A stretch of 64,000 bases of DNA, from contig JAKLHY010000022.1 in NCBI GenBank assembly GCA_022709905.1, positions 1 through 64,000 of the forward strand. Reading direction: 5' to 3'. Within the stretch, counting starts at the first letter, position 1, and every line of letters begins with the position of its first letter. The DNA is from Verrucomicrobiota bacterium. Lineage in GTDB: Bacteria > Verrucomicrobiota > Verrucomicrobiia > Limisphaerales > UBA1319. The notes beneath the pieces were generated by a model that was not told the DNA's origin, did not search any database, and saw only the letters and a list, made by a program, of their open reading frames with translations. Of this stretch, positions 44,002 through 52,369 are shown one piece after another. The position numbers and the translations under genes were made by a program.

Positions 44002-44331
44002 ATGAAAAAGTGTCCGTATTGCGCTGAGGCGATCCAGGACGAGGCCATCAAGTGCCGGTTCTGTGGCGAGCCCTTGGTCCCGCCCGTCATCGAGCAACGC
44101 CGATCGCCCTGGTACTACAGCGACATCGGCATTTTCATCCTGTTCCTCTGCGTGGGCCCCTTTGTGTTGCCGCTGGTCTGGTGGAATCCCCGATACCCGC
44201 TCCCGATCAAAATTGGGATCACCGTTCTCATCCTGATCCTCACCTGGCTGATGATCCTTTCGCTCTCGGCATCGCTCGCCAAACTCACCGAGTTATACCG
44301 TATGCTCCAAAATCCCGAGATCATGCCCTAA
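44002..44331 (+). CDS. Zinc-ribbon membrane protein
   Basis: A 109-residue protein. The N-terminus 'MKKCPYCAEAIQDEAIKCRF' followed by C is a treble-clef zinc ribbon (C-P-Y-C ... C-R-F-C). Two transmembrane helices follow, 'IGIFILFLCVGPFVLPLVWW' and 'IKIGITVLILILTWLMILSL'. Small double-zinc-ribbon membrane proteins of this kind are common and uncharacterised. It is convergent with the mutarotase gene. Confidence 0.82.
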   Translation: MKKCPYCAEAIQDEAIKCRFCGEPLVPPVIEQRRSPWYYSDIGIFILFLCVGPFVLPLVWWNPRYPLPIKIGITVLILILTWLMILSLSASLAKLTELYRMLQNPEIMP

Positions 44332-44450
44332 AACTCTCCACCCTCTTCCTGGCCTTCAGGATCTCCCCAAAAAGTGCATTCCCAAAACCGCAGAATCTCG
44401 TTCCCTCTTTGCTGATGGCCTCGGCCCAAATCCACCGCACGCTCGGCCCA

Positions 44451-45368
44451 CTACGCCTCACTTTCGACCGAGATCCTGGCCGCCAGCCGATGGCTGTGAC
44501 CGGGCTCAATCCCGCGGGCGTCAGCCAATGCATTCGTGGTCTCAATACAGATCATCCCTCGCCATTCGTCATCTCCGAAGTCCGACATGCGGGCAGCTTT
44601 TGCGATCCAGGGATTCCACACCACAGTGGACCGGCTGCCTTCCTTGGCAATCCGTACGCGGCGTCGCCAGCCGGGATCGATCAGGACGCAATCGGCCAGA
44701 GTATCGACGTAAACGCGATCGATTTCCGCGTGGACTTCGATCGGCTGATTCTCGGTCCCTTCCGCGGGGGGAGAAATCACCGTGTCCAAATACCGGCAAT
44801 GCTCCAGGCCGTGAATTCGGACCCGGGTGATATCGCTCACCGCAAAATAACTGTGCAGGGCCGATTCGCATCGGATGGATTCCTCCCCCGTGTTATGCAT
44901 GATCAAGGCCACCTCCAACTCCGAGGCGACGCGGACCTGAAGCCGGAGTTCGAAGGGATGAGGCCAGAGCGCGCGCGTTTCTTTGTGATCGCTGAGTTTG
45001 AGTTCGATCCGCGTGATGCCGTCGCTTGGGGCATCGGTTGCCACGACGTCCCAGAAGGAAATCCTGGCAAAGCCGTGCGCGGGCTTGCCGGGATTTTCGG
45101 GGTGCGGTCCAAACCAGGGCCAGCAGACGGGGATGCCCCCGCGAATCGGCGCGCCAGGTTGGAACCGGCTCTTCCCGCTCGTCCATAAAACGGGTCCGCC
45201 CCCGTGCGGTTGAAAGGCGATGACCTGTCCTCCCGCGAGAACTACTGTGGCGGAAGCCGAGGTATTCGTGATTTGAGCGACAATGAGATCGCCTTGTATT
45301 CGCACAAACTCAACGCGCCCCGGGATCGAATACCGGTCGTTCAAGAAGCACAGTTTATTCGAGGACAT
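44451..45368 (-). CDS. D-hexose-6-phosphate mutarotase-like protein (YeaD family)
   Basis: A 305-residue aldose-1-epimerase fold protein. Characteristic blocks are 'GGQVIAFQPHGGGPVLWTSG', 'PIRGGIPVCWPWFGPHPENP' (the YeaD 'RGGIPVCWPWFG' signature), 'HGFARISFWDV', 'SALHSYFAVSDITRVRIHGL', 'EIDRVYVDT' and 'VVWNPWIAKAARMSDFGDDE'. The enzyme interconverts alpha and beta anomers of hexose 6-phosphates in the cytoplasm, consistent with sugar use by the surrounding genes. MSSNKLCFL at 45368 is chosen over the ATG at 45383. Confidence 0.92.
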   Translation of the reverse strand: MSSNKLCFLNDRYSIPGRVEFVRIQGDLIVAQITNTSASATVVLAGGQVIAFQPHGGGPVLWTSGKSRFQPGAPIRGGIPVCWPWFGPHPENPGKPAHGFARISFWDVVATDAPSDGITRIELKLSDHKETRALWPHPFELRLQVRVASELEVALIMHNTGEESIRCESALHSYFAVSDITRVRIHGLEHCRYLDTVISPPAEGTENQPIEVHAEIDRVYVDTLADCVLIDPGWRRRVRIAKEGSRSTVVWNPWIAKAARMSDFGDDEWRGMICIETTNALADARGIEPGHSHRLAARISVESEA

Positions 45369-45666
45369 AAGTTTAAGGATCAAATCTCCGGGCTTGCAGT
45401 CCCCAAGTCAAGCGTTCTAAGCCCGACCAGGATCCGCATATATTAAGGCGCGTATAAGCAGCCCGAGATTTGGGCATGGTCGTTTGGACCGGCCTCACCG
45501 CCTCGCGGCCACCAGAGGGACTGAAGTCCGCGCTCCCGCCCCCCGGAAAAAACCCTCGCCGCAGGCCCCCCGCGCACTCCGACAGACTCTTCACCTGCCA
45601 TCTTTTTCGCGAGTTTTGCCTTGGATAATGCTTGCGCAACAGCCCCCATTATCTCCACAATAAGTC
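45369..45666. repeat. Intergenic region with a palindromic segment
   Basis: About 300 bp between divergent genes. It contains the short palindrome GGACTGAAGTCC (45518-45529) set in a GC-rich stretch that runs 'GCGGCCACCAGAGGGACTG' then 'AAGTCCGCGCTCCCGCC'. Sequences of this look ('gcggacttcagtccc') are dispersed repeats in several Verrucomicrobiota and Planctomycetota genomes, from memory. Promoters of both neighbours must also lie here. Confidence 0.4.
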
Positions 45667-46641
45667 ATGAAGCCTTTTACAGCGGCAGTGGGTCTTGCCC
45701 TGTCTGGAGTGTTCTGGTTTTCTTCCCCGCCTGTCATTCGTGCCTCCGATGTTGCGGGGTACTCTCTCCTGAAGGGCCAGTTTCTCATTCAGACCGGGCC
45801 CGGCCAGTGGATCACAGATCCGTTGTTCGGTTACAGCCTCCTGGCCTCGGTGGAACTGACGGATTTTTACCTCGTCACAAATGCCTCCTTGAGTTTACCC
45901 GGGGGCGGTGAAGTTGCCATGGATGACTTGGGAGACTCTTGGGATTACCTCGACACCTTCAGCACCCTGTCGTCTTTGAATGCCGACTATGGCTGGGGCA
46001 ATTACGTCTTCAACCTGTCCACAGTGAACGACGGGGATTACTCGTGCGAGCTCCGATTTCCATCAACGCCGCTTCCGCCCACGCCTCACCTGGTTAACTT
46101 TGCCGATGTCCAGGCTGTTCTCACCACCGCGCCTCTTGTTCTGAATTGGGACTTTGCGGCGCCGCCGGCGGAAGGCGACTTCGTGCAGGTCTACATCAAC
46201 TTGGGCCATGGTGAAGTGTTTTCCACTCCCGATGTGGGGATGCCGGGGGCCCTGGATGCAACGGCCCGATTCGTCACGGTGCCTGCCGGCACTCTTGAGC
46301 CTGGCAATATTTATAGTTTGACTCTGGAAATTACCCGCCTGGTGTCCACCAATGCCACAACCTATCCGGAGGTCACCGGAGTGGCCGGAACGTTCAGTTC
46401 GACCTCGATAGATCTGATCACCCTCATGCCGCCGATCCTGAATCTTCCGTCGGGCCCGACAAACGGAATCATGACGATCGAGGTGCAGGCCGAACCGGGC
46501 GAGACGATTATCCTCCAGAGCTCCGATCTCCTGGACACCTGGCGCAACTTGGCAACGAACAGCCAGGACTCCGTCATCCGGGTATTCTCGATCCCTGTTG
46601 GACAGACGACCGCCGCCTTCTTCCGCGCCTACCAACCTTGA
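45667..46641 (+). CDS. Secreted beta-rich protein of unknown function
   Basis: A 324-residue protein with an N-terminal signal peptide ('MKPFTAAVGLALSGVFWFSS', cut near 'VIRAS'). The body is beta-rich: 'LVLNWDFAAPPAEGDFVQVY' and 'TLEPGNIYSLTLEITRLVST' suggest Ig/fibronectin-like strands. The last 60 residues ('AEPGETIILQSSDLLDTWRN' ... 'TTAAFFRAYQP') form the common C-terminal module of Verrucomicrobiota exoproteins, also seen at the end of the 3022-residue protein in this window. No catalytic motif was recognised. Monocistronic, upstream of the sugar transporter. Confidence 0.7.
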   Translation: MKPFTAAVGLALSGVFWFSSPPVIRASDVAGYSLLKGQFLIQTGPGQWITDPLFGYSLLASVELTDFYLVTNASLSLPGGGEVAMDDLGDSWDYLDTFSTLSSLNADYGWGNYVFNLSTVNDGDYSCELRFPSTPLPPTPHLVNFADVQAVLTTAPLVLNWDFAAPPAEGDFVQVYINLGHGEVFSTPDVGMPGALDATARFVTVPAGTLEPGNIYSLTLEITRLVSTNATTYPEVTGVAGTFSSTSIDLITLMPPILNLPSGPTNGIMTIEVQAEPGETIILQSSDLLDTWRNLATNSQDSVIRVFSIPVGQTTAAFFRAYQP

Positions 46642-46815
46642 TGCCGCATGGGACTTTTGCACCGCCGCGACTTTGTGGGGATGTTTATCGGACGCGAATC
46701 AGCCGCCGCCTTTGTCGGACAGTTCTTGTGAAGCGATTTTTTCCAGGACAAAGTGACAAATGAAGATTGCGGCAAGACCGAGTGCCGCCCTATGCTGCGG
46801 CCGTTTGACCAACAT

Positions 46816-48168
46816 ATGAAACCAACACTGAATCTGGGTTATATCCTGCTGATCAGCCTGGTCGCCGCCTTTGGCGGTTTTTTGTTTGGCTATGATACCG
46901 CCGTTGTTTCGGGCGCCATCGGTTTCTTGAAAACCCACTTTCAGTTGTCGGCGGAGCTCACCGGCTGGGCCGCCTCGAGCATGCTGGTCGGATGCATGGC
47001 GGGCGCCATGATCGGCGGACCGCTGGGCGATCGCTGGGGGCGCAAGCCGTGTCTGATCTTGTGCGCGGCGCTGTTTGCGATCTCTTCGCTGGCCTCGGCC
47101 ATCCCCGCCACCCTCGCCCAATTTGCCTGGTCCCGATTTGCGGGCGGGGTCGCCATCGGCGCGGCCTCGATGCTTTCTCCCCTTTACATTGCCGAGATCG
47201 CCCCGGAGAAAATCCGGGGCACCCTGGTGGCGCTTTATCAACTGGCGATTGTCATCGGCATCCTGGTGGTGTTCTTCGTCAACCTGCAAATCCAGCGTCT
47301 GGGCGACGAGGCCTGGAATATCAACACGGGCTGGCGATGGATGTTCGCCTCCCTCGTGCTGCCGTCCGTGCTATTCGGCGTCTTTATGGCGGTGGTTCCG
47401 GAAAGCCCGCGCTGGCTTTTAAAAATGGGACATCGCGACCAGGCTCGACAAATCCTGGAGCGAATTGGGGGACCCGAGACGGCCACGCGCGAAATCGCGC
47501 AAATCGATCAGGCGCTCAAGCAGGAAGAAGGGCACTGGAGCGAACTGTTCACGACAGGCTACCGGCGCGCGCTGATCATTGGCATCGCCCTGGCGGTGTT
47601 TGGCCAATTCAGCGGCATCAACGCCATCATGTATTTCGCGCCGGAGATCTTCAAGGCGGCCGGTTCGGGCACCGACTCGGCCTTCGCGCAGACCGTGATT
47701 GTGGGCGTATTCAACCTGCTGTTCACTTTTGTGGCCATTTGGTTGGTGGATAAAGCGGGGCGCAAGCCGTTGCTCGTGGCAGGCACCATCGTTCAGGTGA
47801 TCTCGTTGACTTTTGTGGGGACGATGCTGGCCGGGGGCCACAGCGGGATGCCCCTTTTGGTGGGCATCCTGGGTTTTGTGGCCGCCTTTGCCGTGGCCAT
47901 GGGCCCCATTCCTTGGATTGTCAACTCCGAGATTTTTCCCACCAAATTGCGGGGACGCGCCATGTCCGTGGCAATTTTTTGCCTCTGGCTGGCCGATTGG
48001 ATCGTCACCCAAACCTTCCCCATGCTGCGGGAAGGCATCGGACCGGCGAGGACTTTTTGGGTCTATGCCGGCTGCAGTCTCTTGAGCACCGTCTTCGTTG
48101 TCGTCATGGTCCCCGAGACTAAAGGCCGCACACTCGAGGAAATCGAGGCCAGTTGGCGAAAGCACTAG
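46816..48168 (+). CDS. Sugar porter (MFS) transporter
   Basis: A 450-residue, 12-helix inner-membrane proton:sugar symporter of the MFS sugar-porter family. Signatures are 'FGGFLFGYDTAVVSGAIGFL', 'GGPLGDRWGRKPCLILCAAL' (G-R-R/K loop 2-3), 'SRFAGGVAIGAASMLSPLYI' followed by 'AEIAPEKIRGTLV', 'VPESPRWLLKMG' (PESPRWL), 'FGQFSGINAIMYFAPEIF' and 'VPETKGRTLEEIE' (PETKG). The start at 46816 (MKPTLNLGYIL) leads directly into helix 1; the open frame begins at 46753. It resembles xylose/glucose porters; the substrate cannot be fixed. Confidence 0.94.
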   Translation: MKPTLNLGYILLISLVAAFGGFLFGYDTAVVSGAIGFLKTHFQLSAELTGWAASSMLVGCMAGAMIGGPLGDRWGRKPCLILCAALFAISSLASAIPATLAQFAWSRFAGGVAIGAASMLSPLYIAEIAPEKIRGTLVALYQLAIVIGILVVFFVNLQIQRLGDEAWNINTGWRWMFASLVLPSVLFGVFMAVVPESPRWLLKMGHRDQARQILERIGGPETATREIAQIDQALKQEEGHWSELFTTGYRRALIIGIALAVFGQFSGINAIMYFAPEIFKAAGSGTDSAFAQTVIVGVFNLLFTFVAIWLVDKAGRKPLLVAGTIVQVISLTFVGTMLAGGHSGMPLLVGILGFVAAFAVAMGPIPWIVNSEIFPTKLRGRAMSVAIFCLWLADWIVTQTFPMLREGIGPARTFWVYAGCSLLSTVFVVVMVPETKGRTLEEIEASWRKH

Positions 48169-48220
48169 TGTGGTGCCTCTCAATCAACAATCATACCTAC
48201 TCACGTCTCGACTGGTATTG

Positions 48221-51046
48221 TCAATGAGTTGAACTGACTCCAGTTCTTAACAGATAACTGGCGGGGGCAAACCCCTGGAGTTGCGTGGAAAAGGCCTTCT
48301 GCCTGATCCGGTGGGGCGCCCCTATCGCGCGGCCCCGCAAATCAATCGGTTGTGCCTGGGTGGCCTCGAGGGTGGATGGCAGCCGCACCGTGCACGACCC
48401 GGATTGTCCCGATTGTTCCCAGAGGCGCAAAACGAGGCCCTCTCCTTCGGGATTCGGTCCAAAAGCGGTGACCAGCACCCCCGGCCGGGAAACGGTGATC
48501 CCGCGTCCCAAAGGCGGCAGAGGTCCGCCGCCGCCCTCACCCACTGCGCCGAGAAGCGGCAGGCGCGCCTCCCAGGACGGTGTCACCAGAGCCTTGGCGG
48601 CTTCGGAATTGTCGATAGCCCAAATCCGAACCCGTGAGGTCCAGGTGCCCTCATTCCACAACCGAAAGTTGGTGCTCCATTGGTTGTTAAAAAGATTGAC
48701 ATAAACAGCGGAACGCACCGGTTTAAATTGGCGCGAATACTGCCAAAGACCCGGCGAATCCAGGCTGATCAAACCGGAGTCCAGGGGGCACAGGCCCAAA
48801 CCGTGATCATCCGGATCGATCATATACATCCCGCTGTTCACACCGAAAACGTGGTGGTTTGATCCAGGGACCAGATCGGTTGCCGGATTCACGATCGCTC
48901 CGAGGCGCCCGAGGCCAAACCGGGGCGATTTCAGATTCGCGGAGAAACAAATCCATCCCGCTTCCGGCCATGGGTCCGCTGGCTTGCCGTGCAGGGTCAC
49001 TTCGACATCCAAATACGGCAAATCGTGATACAGCACGAATCGCGTGGTGATGGGACAAGGCAGTCCGCCCTCGGCCGCGGCCTCGACCACGGCTGTGGCG
49101 GCCACGGGGCTGTCCTCATATCGAACCTGGCATCGCCTCGGAACGGCCTGGACATAGGGCGCTTCGGTGGCAGGCGGCAGGGGCGGTTTGCCAAGTTCAA
49201 CCTGCCCCCAGTCGGCGTCGATCTTCACGTAGGCCTTGACATAGGCGGCGACCTGATCGGCATCGAATCGCTCGTAGAGGACCTGCCCCGGTCGATGACG
49301 GGCGCCTGGATCCACCAGTTCGCGTCCAGAGCGTTTATCCACCAGGGAACTCAGACAACCATTGGCAGAGTCAATTTCCATCTTGAACCATCGGTTTTCC
49401 ATCGCATCTGCGTCCCGGCGCGGGGCGTGATGGCGGCTGGACTTCAGGTCTTCCTCGGGGACAAAGGCCCGATAACCCAGGCCCGGAACTTCGGGAGAGA
49501 CAAACCTCAGAAAACCTGCGCCCTGCTCGACTGAAATCGCCTGTCCTCCGTCAACAGGCCTGAGGGCCTGAACACCGGAGAGCGTCGCATTACTGATCGT
49601 GACCAGGCCACCACGGTTCCACGGCAGAGGATTAAAGACAACAATCCGCGGGGCTTTAGCCTGGATGCCATTAGCCAGGCGTTGCATCCGATGTTCCAGC
49701 AAGGGCAGGAGGTGATTCTGGACATTGCGGATGTACGTCGAGTGTTCTTCCCAGGATGCCTCCATTTTTTTGAAGCGGCCTTCGGCGCGTTCGCGGCGCC
49801 AAGGATTTCCATAATGCCAATTCATGTTCTTTCCATAGGGGGTCACCCAACTCAAGGCGGCCCCCCACGTGTGTTCTCCGTAGAGGAGACTGTTTTCCCG
49901 AATCAACGCCAGATCCGAATCCGTGTCGGTCGTGACATTCCACAGTTGCAGCAAAGCGGTCAACGACTCGGTTGCGGGAATGAGAGGACGCAGATTCCGG
50001 GCGATTCGCGCGCCGATCGGATCGCTCAGCGGCCCATGAATCCAACTATCGGGCATGTCGCCGCGCACGACGGGGATCGGGGATTGCTCGGCGACAATGG
50101 CGTCGGCGAAATCCGAAAGTCGTCCGATTCGAACCCGAACCCCCGGGAGTTTGTCTGAGGCCTCTCGAAAAAGCTGCTGGACTTCTTCGGTCCGCGGGGG
50201 GCCGTGATTATCGCCGGTATGAATCAACGCGAGCCAGGTTTGGTAAGGCCAATCGACCGGGGGCATCAAACCCGTGCCGTAGCTTTCGGCGGTGTACATC
50301 GTCAGCACCCGGGAGCCATCGGGCCCCTCCCACCAAAAGAGCCGCGGCACATCGGGCGAGCGGCTGGCGGCATTGCATCCCAGATGAAGAAACTCCACGC
50401 CCGCCTGTTTGAGCACGGTAGGCCAGATCCAGCTGTGGCATGGCACATCCGTCATCTTGGCGTCACGCGGCAGATCGAGCGCGAGCCGGCGCGCCAACTG
50501 CGACGAGTAGCCCAGTCCCCAGGTGAGGTCTTCCAACTCCAACAACTCGGTGTGAAGGGTAAACGGCAAGGCGTGCGCATAAAAGCGCCCCTCCTGGAAG
50601 GCCCGCTGCACACTCGTCCGCCGTTCAAACGTCTGGCCCGGCCAATCCTCGAGGATTTTAAAGGCCGGCCAGCCCGGAACGGTCCAGACAAACTTTTGGC
50701 CCGCCGGCAGGTCTCGATTGCGTTCCGCCACCTCGAGGGCCTGGTCGATCATGGTTGTTCGGTAACGCGCGACAATGTTGCTGGCGAAATCGGTGTAGCC
50801 GATGTCGAAGTGCGTTTTAAAAACAACAATCACCTGCCGAACGGGACTCCTGGGCAATGTGCGAGATTCGGTTTGTGCTTGTATCGCGGACGTGGCCAAA
50901 AGCCACCCCCCCGCAAGGCAGAGAATCGTCGGGTTCAATTTGAAGGCCTGTTGTGGTGATGCGCTCCGGACACGTGCCTCTGGCAAACCAAGGCTCGCAG
51001 AGGGAATCACCGGTTGCGGCGGCTGGATGTCCGTTCCGACAACCAA
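48221..51046 (-). CDS. Secreted GH38-like (DUF5054-type) glycosidase
   Basis: An open frame of 941 codons. The N-terminal catalytic-like part starts 'VIVVFKTHFDIGYTDFASNI', like the His-x-Asp zinc-site strand of GH38 alpha-mannosidases ('HxDxGYT'). It continues with 'WTVPGWPAFKILEDWPGQTF', 'DAKMTDVPCHSWIWPTVLKQ' and 'EFLHLGCN', where Asp of 'TDVPCH' is a candidate nucleophile. The C-terminal half is a beta-sandwich region ('RIVVFNPLPWNRGGLVTISN', 'WFKMEIDSANGCLSSLVDKR') of mannosidase type. A signal peptide appears at about 37-58 ('LNPTILCLAGGWLLATSA'), so the true start may be TTG 50938. It resembles DUF5054 proteins; activity unproven. The open frame overlaps the upstream pseudopilin gene by 40 bp. 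Confidence 0.75.
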   Translation of the reverse strand: MVVGTDIQPPQPVIPSASLGLPEARVRSASPQQAFKLNPTILCLAGGWLLATSAIQAQTESRTLPRSPVRQVIVVFKTHFDIGYTDFASNIVARYRTTMIDQALEVAERNRDLPAGQKFVWTVPGWPAFKILEDWPGQTFERRTSVQRAFQEGRFYAHALPFTLHTELLELEDLTWGLGYSSQLARRLALDLPRDAKMTDVPCHSWIWPTVLKQAGVEFLHLGCNAASRSPDVPRLFWWEGPDGSRVLTMYTAESYGTGLMPPVDWPYQTWLALIHTGDNHGPPRTEEVQQLFREASDKLPGVRVRIGRLSDFADAIVAEQSPIPVVRGDMPDSWIHGPLSDPIGARIARNLRPLIPATESLTALLQLWNVTTDTDSDLALIRENSLLYGEHTWGAALSWVTPYGKNMNWHYGNPWRRERAEGRFKKMEASWEEHSTYIRNVQNHLLPLLEHRMQRLANGIQAKAPRIVVFNPLPWNRGGLVTISNATLSGVQALRPVDGGQAISVEQGAGFLRFVSPEVPGLGYRAFVPEEDLKSSRHHAPRRDADAMENRWFKMEIDSANGCLSSLVDKRSGRELVDPGARHRPGQVLYERFDADQVAAYVKAYVKIDADWGQVELGKPPLPPATEAPYVQAVPRRCQVRYEDSPVAATAVVEAAAEGGLPCPITTRFVLYHDLPYLDVEVTLHGKPADPWPEAGWICFSANLKSPRFGLGRLGAIVNPATDLVPGSNHHVFGVNSGMYMIDPDDHGLGLCPLDSGLISLDSPGLWQYSRQFKPVRSAVYVNLFNNQWSTNFRLWNEGTWTSRVRIWAIDNSEAAKALVTPSWEARLPLLGAVGEGGGGPLPPLGRGITVSRPGVLVTAFGPNPEGEGLVLRLWEQSGQSGSCTVRLPSTLEATQAQPIDLRGRAIGAPHRIRQKAFSTQLQGFAPASYLLRTGVSSTH

Positions 51047-51855
51047 AGCATATCGCGGTTGTTCGGCGAGGAGACATTCAGTTGGAGCTGGTTATTGTAG
51101 CGTGTCGGGGGCATGGTTCTTCCATCGACCCACTTCCGAATCTCCGCGTGCCCGTCGGCGAATGAAATCCCTGCCGCCCCGTTGTGGTAACTGGCGGGGA
51201 AATCGATAATCCGCGATGCGGCCGGAGATTCCACCATCATGTTGGCAAAACCACCCGCGTTAATGCTGTCCGGGTGCTCATCCAGCATCACGTAACACAT
51301 GGCAGGCGCGGGATCGACAATGTCAGCGGTCTTATAATAAACCCGGTATTTCTTGGAGGTTGCATTTGCCCCGAAACCGGCCGGATCCAGCCAATCCCCG
51401 GGCCCAAAGGCCTGGCTCATGCCCATGCTGCGCACCCGCGGATACCGGCGCCCCCCAATGGTGACCGTGCTGCGATCTGCAGGACACCGATAGACGCTGA
51501 CCTCGGTGAGATGATAAGCGAACTTGGACCGAAGTGGATCCCGCAAAGCGACGGTGTTTGTGTTGTCCCTGTTACTCCCGTTGAAATCGAGCCAGCCATC
51601 CACCCAGGCAGTCGGCTCCACCGGGCTTGTATAGCCGGAAGTGGCTGTCTTATCATTGTTATCATCCGTGTACAGATGCCAGACCAACTGAAGCTGCTTG
51701 AGATTGTTCATGCAAAAAATGCCCTGGGCTTTGGTCTTGGCCTTCGACAACGCGGGAAGCAGCATCCCCGCCAGAATGGCGATGATGGCAATGACCACCA
51801 GCAGTTCAATTAAGGTAAAGGCCCTGGACAATGACAAGGTTCGAGACGTTTTCAT
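51007..51855 (-). CDS. Prepilin-like (type II secretion pseudopilin-type) protein
   Basis: A 282-residue protein: short leader 'MKTSRTLSLSR', then the prepilin helix 'AFTLIELLVVIAIIAILAGM' with Glu at +5. The globular part has 'AKTKAQGIFCMNNLKQLQLV' and the C-terminal 'SYHNGAAGISFADGHAEIRK', the H-x9-DG motif of this family. ATG 51855 is the natural start; the frame opens with GTG at 51867. It precedes the GH38-like gene on the same strand, mirroring the pair at 40819-43901. Confidence 0.9.
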   Translation of the reverse strand: MKTSRTLSLSRAFTLIELLVVIAIIAILAGMLLPALSKAKTKAQGIFCMNNLKQLQLVWHLYTDDNNDKTATSGYTSPVEPTAWVDGWLDFNGSNRDNTNTVALRDPLRSKFAYHLTEVSVYRCPADRSTVTIGGRRYPRVRSMGMSQAFGPGDWLDPAGFGANATSKKYRVYYKTADIVDPAPAMCYVMLDEHPDSINAGGFANMMVESPAASRIIDFPASYHNGAAGISFADGHAEIRKWVDGRTMPPTRYNNQLQLNVSSPNNRDMLWLSERTSSRRNR

Positions 51856-51867
51856 AAACGGACACAC

Positions 51868-52369
51868 GCTTCATGGTTTACGCTGATCCTTCCTCTGGGT
51901 TCTTTCTGCCTGGGTAATATAAAATCCGATTCAACGAACATCACCCCATGCCCATGCCAGCTCCCGGTCTCTTCCGGGAATCGGTTTCAAGAACCCGAAC
52001 GTCCAAAGCAACATAACATAATCCCCCCCCCATAGCACCATCAGAAACATCGCACTAATTGCTCCTTTGGGCACCCTCTCCCTGACCGCAAGAAATCCAT
52101 AGCACATCCTCCCTGCGCCCGACGCCATTCAGTGGCCCGATCTCCCGTCATCCGCGGTGTTTCTGGCCTGATAAATGCTGCATTCAGGACGAATGATTTT
52201 CGCAGGCATGCAAAAAACCGGGTTTGATCGGGGCATTCAGAACGGGTGCCGTTGGCACTGCATTCCGAGTTTGGGGGATGATCCGGTCCGGAGCCTTCGC
52301 GAAACAGCAACTCCATAGCGGTCAATGCCCTGGTTCTACTTTGTGCCGGCCGCGTCTGATGATCTCTCC
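51868..52369. other. Long intergenic region between divergent genes
   Basis: About 500 bp between the pseudopilin/GH38-like unit (minus) and the giant exoprotein gene (plus). No gene or clear promoter pair was recognised; the sequence includes AT-richer DNA at about 51910-51940. It should hold both promoters. Confidence 0.4.

Noticed and set aside
44052..45188. 378-codon plus-strand frame
   Set aside because: Overlaps the zinc-ribbon gene in another frame and is antisense to the mutarotase gene, both of which have clear motifs.
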